Shown here piece by piece: positions 5,947-10,797 of a DNA stretch of 10,797 nt. The DNA is from Dehalococcoidia bacterium (GTDB taxonomy: Bacteria > Chloroflexota > Dehalococcoidia > GIF9 > AB-539-J10). The first letter of the stretch is position 1. The number at the start of each line of letters is the position of its first letter. The position numbers were made by a program, and so were the translations under genes. The notes under the pieces were generated by a model. That model ran no database searches and was not told where the DNA came from. It saw only the letters and a list, made by a program, of their open reading frames with translations. Where the stretch lies: NCBI GenBank assembly GCA_030606765.1, contig JAUWFX010000049.1:1-10797 (forward strand), in the 5' to 3' direction.

Positions 5947-7283
5947 GCTCTCGTCTCTATCTTTTTATTGATTTTACGGGCGGCCTTGGTGAAAATTAAC
6001 TTCAAAGGAACGCCGCGAAAACCAAAGCCCTGGCGAAGCTTGTTTTCCAAGTAGCGTTGATAGGAAAAATGAACCAGTTGAGGATAGTTAACCTTGAGAA
6101 CGAAAGTGGCTGGTTGAGATTCATCTTGATAGGCTCGGGCAATGTGCAACTGTCTAGAACCTGTGCGGGGTGGGGGATGGCTACCTACTGCCTGTTTGAC
6201 TAACTCGTTAACGTCTGATTGCGGTATTCGCCTTTGTCTTTCCTGGCAGATTTCCCAGGCTTGGGGTAGAATCCTGTTTATCCCCCGCCCTAGTTTGGCA
6301 GAGATGTAAATGATAGGTGCATAGGAGGCAAATCTAAGTCTTTGCTCCACGCTACGTTTGAATTCCTGTCTTTGTTGCTGGGGAACAAGGTCCCACTTGT
6401 TGACCAACAGTATTATACCTTTTCCAACCTCGATAATATAGCCAGCGACATGCATATCCTGGGCAGTAATAAATTCACTGGCATCGATTAGCAACAAGGC
6501 AACATCGCAGCGGTTGATAGCTTGGAGGGCGCGGAGCAAACTATAATAGTCCACTCCAGCACCGACCCTTCCACGCCGTTTAATCCCAGCGGTGTCGACA
6601 AGTAAGATTTCCTTATCATGCCAGCGAATTATAGCATCAAGCGAGTCACGAGTTGTCCCCGGAGACTCATGGACAATGGCCCTTTCATCTCTTAGCAATT
6701 TATTCAACAAGGTTGACTTGCCTACATTAGGTCGCCCAACGATGGCTAATTTAGCTTCTCCTGACTCCGCAATACTGATAGACTGCAGGGGCAAAGAAGC
6801 TAGCACAGCATCCATCAAATCGTCTATCCCTCGATTATGGTGAGCACTGATAGGTATAGGCTCACCCATGCCCAGGTGGTAGAAATCGGCCACCTGATTT
6901 GTTTGTTTGGCAGAATCCACCTTGTTTACTGCTAGTACGATAGGCCTATTGGCGGCGCGCAGCACATCAGCAATTTCGTCATCGGCAGCAATAACTCCAT
7001 CTCTGGCATCTACCAGGAAGATGACGGCATCTGCCTGAACAATGGCTGCTTGGACCTGCTGCTTGACCTTCTGTTCCAAAGACGTGGATGGCTTTGTTTG
7101 CCAGCCACCAGTGTCAACCACAATCAACTCCCGTCCCTGCCAGGAAACAAAAGCAAAAACACGGTCCCTGGTAGTTCCTGGCAAATCGGCAACTACAGCT
7201 ATCCGCCTGCTCGCCAGGCGGTTAAGCAAGGTGGACTTGCCCACGTTGGTCCTACCCACAATGGCTACAATAGGCCTGGTCAT
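5943..7283 (-). CDS. der: Ribosome assembly GTPase Der (EngA)
   Basis: Tandem-GTPase essential for maturation of the 50S subunit. 446 residues. Domain 1: G1 GRTNVGKS (10-17; usually GRPNVGKS), G3 DTGG (57-60), G4 NKVD (120-123). Domain 2: G1 GRPNVGKS (183-190), G3 DTAG (230-233), G4 NKWD (295-298), G5 SAK near 330. A C-terminal KH-like RNA-binding domain follows (about 355-440) with YLENKLRQGFGFRGVPLKLI near the end. The length and order are those of typical Der. ATG overlaps the argF stop by 4 bp and its own stop overlaps plsY by 4 bp, so the three genes are surely one transcript. Confidence 0.97.
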   Translation of the reverse strand: MTRPIVAIVGRTNVGKSTLLNRLASRRIAVVADLPGTTRDRVFAFVSWQGRELIVVDTGGWQTKPSTSLEQKVKQQVQAAIVQADAVIFLVDARDGVIAADDEIADVLRAANRPIVLAVNKVDSAKQTNQVADFYHLGMGEPIPISAHHNRGIDDLMDAVLASLPLQSISIAESGEAKLAIVGRPNVGKSTLLNKLLRDERAIVHESPGTTRDSLDAIIRWHDKEILLVDTAGIKRRGRVGAGVDYYSLLRALQAINRCDVALLLIDASEFITAQDMHVAGYIIEVGKGIILLVNKWDLVPQQQRQEFKRSVEQRLRFASYAPIIYISAKLGRGINRILPQAWEICQERQRRIPQSDVNELVKQAVGSHPPPRTGSRQLHIARAYQDESQPATFVLKVNYPQLVHFSYQRYLENKLRQGFGFRGVPLKLIFTKAARKINKKIETRA

Positions 7284-8209
7284 TTGTCTGATACCTTGGG
7301 ATTTGGCAGCAGCTTCACTAGTAATGCCTTTTGCAGATGAAGCCTGTTTTCTGCCTGATCAAATACCACTGACCGGGGATCGTCTAGCAACCCGGCGGAA
7401 ATTTCCTCGCCATGGTGAGCCGGCAAGGGATGCATGAACAAAACATCTCCTTTAGCCAAGCTTAATAATTTATTATCCACCTGATAGCCTGAAAAGGCAA
7501 GACGACGTTTCTCTGCTTCAGCCTCCTGGCCCATGCTAACCCACACATCAGTATATATTATATCAGCGTCTTTGGCTGCTTCATAAGGGTCGGTAGTTAA
7601 TAGAATCTGGCTGCCACTAAGAGCGGCGAATTCCTTTCCTTGATTCAATACCTCTTCCTTAACATCATAGCCTGGTGGAGAGGCGAAGTGGAAATTCATG
7701 CCCACTAGGCAGGCAGAGAGAAGCAAGCTATTGGCCACATTATTGCCATGGCCAATGAATGCTAAAGTCAAGCCGGGAAGCCTCCCTTTCTTTTCAGAGA
7801 TGGTAAAAAGGTCGGAAAGAGCCTGGCAGGGATGTTCCAGGTCGGAAAGGGCATTAATTATGGGCACAGAAGAATGGCCAGCGAGAATATGTAAAGTTTC
7901 CTGGGAAAATGTGCGAGCGGCAATGCCATCGACATAGCGACTGAGCACTCGAGCTATGTCAGCCGCTGGTTCTCGCTTGCCCAAGCCTACCTCTTCTGGA
8001 GATAGGTAGATGCTGTGTCCGCCTAGCTGATACATAGCTATCTCAAAACTGACCCTGGTTCGCAAGGAAGGCTTTTCAAAGAGGAGAGCCAAGGTCCTTC
8101 CCGAAAGGAGAGGCGATGCCCCTTCTTGTTTCATACGCCAGGCCTGCTCAATGAGGTGTTCAATTTCCTTACGGTTAAGGTCAGCTATAGAGAGTAAATC
8201 TTTTTTCAT
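7280..8209 (-). CDS. argF: Ornithine carbamoyltransferase
   Basis: Makes citrulline from ornithine and carbamoyl phosphate in arginine synthesis. 309 residues, the normal length. Carbamoyl-phosphate site SLRTR (48-52) and HPCQ (126-129) are intact; the ornithine-side motifs are HGNNVANS (154-161) and DVWVSMGQE (221-229, the SMG loop). Two departures from the usual form: HGNN where DGNN is common, and HPLPA (260-264) where ornithine enzymes normally have HCLPA; the Cys there contacts ornithine. HPLP is the aspartate-carbamoyltransferase form, but the SMG loop and overall sequence remain ornithine-type. ATG 8209, weak purine-rich leader. First gene of argF-der-plsY; no other arg genes are in view. 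A related transcarbamylase with another amine acceptor cannot be excluded. Confidence 0.87.
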   Translation of the reverse strand: MKKDLLSIADLNRKEIEHLIEQAWRMKQEGASPLLSGRTLALLFEKPSLRTRVSFEIAMYQLGGHSIYLSPEEVGLGKREPAADIARVLSRYVDGIAARTFSQETLHILAGHSSVPIINALSDLEHPCQALSDLFTISEKKGRLPGLTLAFIGHGNNVANSLLLSACLVGMNFHFASPPGYDVKEEVLNQGKEFAALSGSQILLTTDPYEAAKDADIIYTDVWVSMGQEAEAEKRRLAFSGYQVDNKLLSLAKGDVLFMHPLPAHHGEEISAGLLDDPRSVVFDQAENRLHLQKALLVKLLPNPKVSDK

Positions 8210-8224
8210 CTTTCGTCTCTCTTG

Positions 8225-8253
8225 ATACTACTTTAGCGTGTCACGTTTGTCAA
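8225..8253 (-). promoter_or_regulatory. Promoter of the argF-der-plsY operon
   Basis: Minus strand TTGACA (8253-8248), 17 nt, TAGTAT (8230-8225); start near 8218. The spacer contains the 9-bp palindrome CGTGTCACG (8237-8245), which might bind a regulator, though 9 bp is short. Confidence 0.65.
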
Positions 8254-8269
8254 TTTTACAACAAGCTCC

Positions 8270-8347
8270 AGAGTTGTTACTGAGGATGGTAAACCATTTG
8301 AACTGTATTATAATGAGCCGGATGACCACGATCTGTCGTTGAATTGA
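8270..8347 (+). pseudogene. Truncated duplicate of the small-protein gene at 8373
   Basis: Reads RVVTEDGKPFELYYNEPDDH and then stops at TGA 8345-8347; the intact gene has RVVTEDGKLFELCYNEKADH at its C terminus. The DNA at 8273-8347 and 8508-8583 aligns almost end to end with a small indel, so this is a tandem duplicate that has lost its 5' part. No in-frame ATG, GTG or TTG lies between the preceding in-frame TAG and the homology, so it is not expected to be translated. Third positions and some second positions differ, so the duplication is not recent. Confidence 0.75.
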
Positions 8348-8372
8348 ATCTTATAGTATGTAGGGGCAAAAT

Positions 8373-8591
8373 ATGGAGATAAAGGTGAAATGCTATTCAG
8401 GCTATGTCTATGCTGAAGAACCACGGTCTTTTGTCTGGCAAGAAAAAGAACTTAGAATAAAGTCAGTAGAGAAAGCCTGGCAGGAACCAGGCAAAAGCCT
8501 ATTCAGGGTTGTTACTGAGGATGGCAAACTATTTGAACTGTGTTACAATGAAAAAGCAGACCATTGGTCAGCTGTTGAATTGATGCTTTAA
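8373..8591 (+). CDS. Small conserved-looking protein of unknown function (72 aa)
   Basis: No function is known to me. The protein starts MEIKVKCYSGYVYAEEPRSF and has an all-beta look with aromatic and charged strands (FVWQEKELRIKSV, FRVVTEDGKLFELCYN) and no signal peptide or membrane segment. The pattern 'K-V-x-C-Y-S-G-Y ... P-x-S-F-x-W ... W-x-x-P ... F-x-V-x-x-x-D-G' resembles small single-domain proteins found in many anaerobes and, more loosely, DUF6504; this is from memory. TAGGGGC precedes the ATG. Its stop overlaps the Shine-Dalgarno sequence of the Lrp gene (TAAGGAG), so the two are probably co-translated. The truncated second copy lies just upstream. Confidence 0.75.
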   Translation: MEIKVKCYSGYVYAEEPRSFVWQEKELRIKSVEKAWQEPGKSLFRVVTEDGKLFELCYNEKADHWSAVELML

Positions 8592-8600
8592 GGAGAACTC

Positions 8601-9083
8601 GTGAAAGAGATTTTTGAAATTCTGGAACAGAATGCCCGGGCAACTCCGGAACAGATTTCCACCATGGTGGATAAACCTGTCAGTGAAGTAGAAAAAATAA
8701 TTAAGCAGGCTGAGAAGGATGGGACTATTCTGAAATATAAAACTATAATAAATTGGCCTAAATTAGGAGAGGGAGATATACGGGCTTTAATCGAAGTCAG
8801 AATAGCGCCACAACGTGATGTCGGATTCGATGCCATTGCCGAGCGCATTTATCAATTTCCTGAAGTATATTCTGCATATCTGGTCTCAGGCACCTATGAT
8901 CTGGCTATAGTGGTGAAAGGCAAAAATATGCAGGAAATTTCCAGTTTTGTCACGGAGAAACTAGCACCTCTGGAGAGGGTGCAAAGCACTGTCACCCACT
9001 TTCTCCTCAAACGATATAAGGAAAACGGGGAGACCTTTCACCTTCCCAAGGAAATAAATAAACGTTTACCGATAACACCGTAA
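8601..9083 (+). CDS. Lrp/AsnC-family transcriptional regulator
   Basis: 160-residue DNA-binding regulator. N-terminal helix-turn-helix about 1-50 (TPEQISTMVDKPVSEVEKII), linker, then the RAM/AsnC ligand-sensing beta-alpha-beta-beta domain about 60-140, with the typical VYSAYLVSGTYDLAIVVKG (89-107), where effector amino acids bind between subunits. Family members form dimers or octamers and respond to amino acids such as Leu. GTG start at 8601, chosen from AAGGAG 5 nt upstream. It lies 9 nt after the small gene and 1 nt before an aminotransferase gene, so it probably regulates that gene and itself in response to an amino acid. Ligand unknown. The C-terminal tail (about 140-160) is slightly longer than in the shortest members. 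Confidence 0.92.
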   Translation: MKEIFEILEQNARATPEQISTMVDKPVSEVEKIIKQAEKDGTILKYKTIINWPKLGEGDIRALIEVRIAPQRDVGFDAIAERIYQFPEVYSAYLVSGTYDLAIVVKGKNMQEISSFVTEKLAPLERVQSTVTHFLLKRYKENGETFHLPKEINKRLPITP

Positions 9084-9084
9084 T

Positions 9085-10278
9085 ATGCTGAACACAAAGT
9101 CCGCTCCAACTCAAGCCCGGGATAACCTAATTTCACAAAAGGTGACTAGCCTTCCGCCATCGGGCATCAGGAAATTCTTCGACCTGCTTTCCTCCATGGA
9201 AGACATTATCTCGCTTGGTATAGGTGAACCTGATTTCGTTACTCCCTGGCATATCCGGGAGGCAGGCACATATTCTCTGGAGAAAGGCTATACCATGTAT
9301 ACCTCGAACTCCGGTATGCCGGAATTAAGCCAAGAATTAGCCAGCTACCTGGAGCTTCGTTATGGAGTGAGTTATCATCCTGAGCATGAAATTCTTATCA
9401 CTACAGGAACTAGTGAAGGATTAGACCTCGCCCTGAGAGCAATTATCAATCCCGGTGACGAAGTCATAATTCCCGACCCTTGTTATGTGGCTTATCCTGC
9501 CGACATCGTTCTGGCTGGCGGCGTGCCTATTCTTGTTCCCACAAACGAAGAAAACAACTTTGTCGTCAGGGCAACCGATATTGAAGCCAGGATCACGAAG
9601 CAGACGAAGGCTATTTTGATAGGTTACCCAGCAAATCCCACTGGCGCAGTCATGTCCAGAAAAGAGGCTGACGCTATTGCCGGGCTGGCTAAAAAGTATG
9701 ACTTACTGGTAGTATCTGATGAGCTATATGCTCGTTTAGTCTATGGAGCGGAGCATATTTGTTTTCCCAGCCTTCCCGGGATGAAGGAACGTACCATCCT
9801 GATTAGCGGATTTTCCAAATCTCATGCCATGACCGGTTGGCGCATTGGCTATGTGGCAGCCGACCGCCGTTTCATCCAAGCCCTGGCAAAAATCCATCAA
9901 TACACCATGCTCAGTGCCCCAACGATGGCGCAGGTGGCAGCCATCGAGGCCCTAAGAAACGGTGAGAGCGAGGTCGAAAAGATGGTTCAAGAATACAACA
10001 GACGCCGTCGCCTCATGGTCAAGAGATTGAATGAGATTGGTTTACCTTGTTTCGAGCCCAAGGGCGCTTTCTATGCTTTTCCCTCTATAAAAGCTACCGG
10101 AATGAATTCGGAAGAGTTTGCCGAAAGGCTGCTGCTGGAAGAAAAAGTTGCCGTAGTCCCGGGCACTGCTTTTGGACCATGCGGTGAAGGTTTTGTCCGT
10201 TGCTGTTACGCTACTTCGTTATCTAGCATCGAGGAAGCGCTGAGAAGAATGGACAGGTTTGTAAAAAGAGTAGGCTAA
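9085..10278 (+). CDS. Class I PLP-dependent aminotransferase (AspC/AlaT-like)
   Basis: 397-residue fold-type I aminotransferase. Visible active-site residues: YPANPTG with Asn184, SDELYARL with Asp212 and Tyr215 (pyridine N and O3 contacts), Schiff-base Lys245 in SGFSKSHAMTGWRIGY, and Arg372 in FVRCCYA that holds the substrate carboxylate. The N-terminal LGIGEPDFVTP (44-54) is typical of the I-gamma group (aspartate/aromatic/alanine aminotransferases). The exact amino acid cannot be read from sequence. Start ATG 9085 lies 1 nt after the Lrp stop, implying coupling; ribosome binding site weak. Together with the regulator it looks like an amino-acid-responsive unit. Confidence 0.93.
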   Translation: MLNTKSAPTQARDNLISQKVTSLPPSGIRKFFDLLSSMEDIISLGIGEPDFVTPWHIREAGTYSLEKGYTMYTSNSGMPELSQELASYLELRYGVSYHPEHEILITTGTSEGLDLALRAIINPGDEVIIPDPCYVAYPADIVLAGGVPILVPTNEENNFVVRATDIEARITKQTKAILIGYPANPTGAVMSRKEADAIAGLAKKYDLLVVSDELYARLVYGAEHICFPSLPGMKERTILISGFSKSHAMTGWRIGYVAADRRFIQALAKIHQYTMLSAPTMAQVAAIEALRNGESEVEKMVQEYNRRRRLMVKRLNEIGLPCFEPKGAFYAFPSIKATGMNSEEFAERLLLEEKVAVVPGTAFGPCGEGFVRCCYATSLSSIEEALRRMDRFVKRVG

Positions 10279-10561
10279 CCACAGCATAAGAGGCAAATTA
10301 GAAACAAGCTTGAGTTTTATCCATTTCTTCGGGAAAGGCGCACCGGCTTTGCCACTTGGCAGGACAGGAGCTCTTAGTTGTGACCTCATTGACAAAGGGA
10401 ACAAGGACTATACCGCATCCTGTAATTATGATGTAGTCAAAAGGTACATAAATTTGTGATGGGTTGGCAACAATTAACAGCAGGATGTGTCACTTGTTAG
10501 GGTCGATTTGTCTGAAAACTACTGAAGCACTACGTGAATTTTTTCAGGAGGTAAATTAGTT
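10279..10561. other. 283-bp spacer between aminotransferase and dehydratase genes
   Basis: No terminator hairpin, tRNA or convincing promoter is visible. AGGAGGT at 10546-10552 serves the next gene. The minus strand is open without stops for 63 codons (10489-10301; stop at 10300-10298) and reads protein-like stretches such as IIITGCGIVLVPFVNEVTTK, but has no ATG, GTG or TTG start. It may be a gene relic or chance. Confidence 0.5.
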
Positions 10562-10797
10562 ATGGTTGTGGAAAAGGAAAAAAAGACGATAAACCGGCTG
10601 AAATCAATGTACCCGCTCAGGGCCAAAGTAAATGAAACATATCTAAAGAGTGTTGGAGCTATACAAGCGGGTAAACCCGCTGTCTGGGGTATGCTCAATT
10701 TCTACTATGGCGACCCTATCCTAAAAGCCATGGATATAGAAGTGGTCTATCCCGAAAACTATGGTGCCATTGCCGCGGCTACAGGAGTTGCCCAGCA
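10562..10797 (+). CDS. 2-hydroxyacyl-CoA dehydratase / benzoyl-CoA reductase family subunit (partial, N terminus)
   Basis: First 78 residues of an HgdB/FldC/BcrB-like protein; the right edge cuts it. After a charged start (MVVEKEKKTINRLKSM), GKPAVWGMLNFYYGDPILKA and MDIEVVYPENYGAIAAATG fit the family pattern in which a short GKP-x-x-W strand, a hydrophobic turn and A/MDI-x-x-VYPENY-x-A precede the [4Fe-4S] cysteines. Intact members bind an iron-sulfur cluster and, with a partner subunit and an ATP-driven activator, remove water from 2-hydroxyacyl-CoA or reduce aromatic-CoA. No cluster Cys is in the visible part. ATG 10562 has AGGAGGT 9 nt upstream. Its substrate is open; the aminotransferase nearby would fit 2-hydroxyacids made from amino acids. 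Confidence 0.8.
   Translation, partial: MVVEKEKKTINRLKSMYPLRAKVNETYLKSVGAIQAGKPAVWGMLNFYYGDPILKAMDIEVVYPENYGAIAAATGVAQ

Noticed and set aside
7042..7437. Plus-strand open frame opposite der and argF
   Set aside because: It is antisense to strongly conserved GTPase motifs and the der/argF overlap; no ribosome binding site or family resemblance.
8237..8245. CGTGTCACG as an ArgR operator for argF
   Set aside because: It does not resemble the AT-rich ARG box, and 9 bp of symmetry is easily due to chance; kept only as a note in the promoter entry.
10219..10404. Minus-strand 61-codon frame overlapping the aminotransferase end
   Set aside because: It runs into the conserved aminotransferase C terminus and has no ribosome binding site; the composition looks like a shadow.

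Overview
The window looks like chromosomal DNA of moderate G+C from a bacterium with a compact genome. Chloroflexota, perhaps a Dehalococcoidia relative, is my best guess. It rests on the HspR-controlled ClpB/J-protein locus, the der-plsY-gpsA gene order, a PlsY with GSGKTGATNV in place of the common GSGNPGATNV, and an Lrp-type regulator beside a class I aminotransferase and a 2-hydroxyacyl-CoA dehydratase subunit. This is inference from gene content; there is no rRNA or marker phylogeny here.

Region 1 (1-3282) is a protein-quality-control locus. On the minus strand lie dnaJ-like, hspR and clpB (ClpB runs off the left edge). A small heat-shock protein gene, hsp20, reads the other way. The 165-bp divergent control region holds a consensus sigma-70-type promoter for dnaJ, a near-consensus one for hsp20, and two strong dyads placed where repressors would bind. 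The first J-protein has only two of the four usual zinc-binding CxxCxGxG motifs. A 66-bp palindromic repeat of a type common in bacterial intergenic DNA sits between hspR and clpB, flanked by a 14-bp exact direct repeat that carries the clpB ribosome binding site. The hsp20 frame is broken by one missing base.

Region 2 (3283-5280) has a Nudix CoA-diphosphatase-type gene (minus), a complete canonical DnaJ (plus), and the decayed 5' end of gpsA (minus).

Region 3 (5296-8253) is a tightly overlapping minus-strand operon argF-der-plsY (4-bp ATGA overlaps) with a good promoter upstream of argF, followed by the gpsA remnant. It joins arginine synthesis, 50S ribosome assembly and the first acyl transfer of phospholipid synthesis. 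PlsY uses glycerol-3-phosphate, the product GpsA would have made.

Region 4 (8270-10797) is on the plus strand: a truncated duplicate of a small-protein gene, the intact small gene, an Lrp/AsnC regulator, a class I aminotransferase, a 283-bp spacer, and the start of a 2-hydroxyacyl-CoA dehydratase/benzoyl-CoA reductase-family subunit cut by the right edge. The set suggests amino-acid or 2-hydroxyacid metabolism under a local Lrp-type regulator.

I do not see a clearly new multi-gene system. The most interesting signals are the divergent heat-shock control region, the repeat insertion that appears to have duplicated a ribosome binding site, the half-zinc J-protein, and three partly degraded genes (hsp20, gpsA and the small-gene duplicate) within 6 kb.
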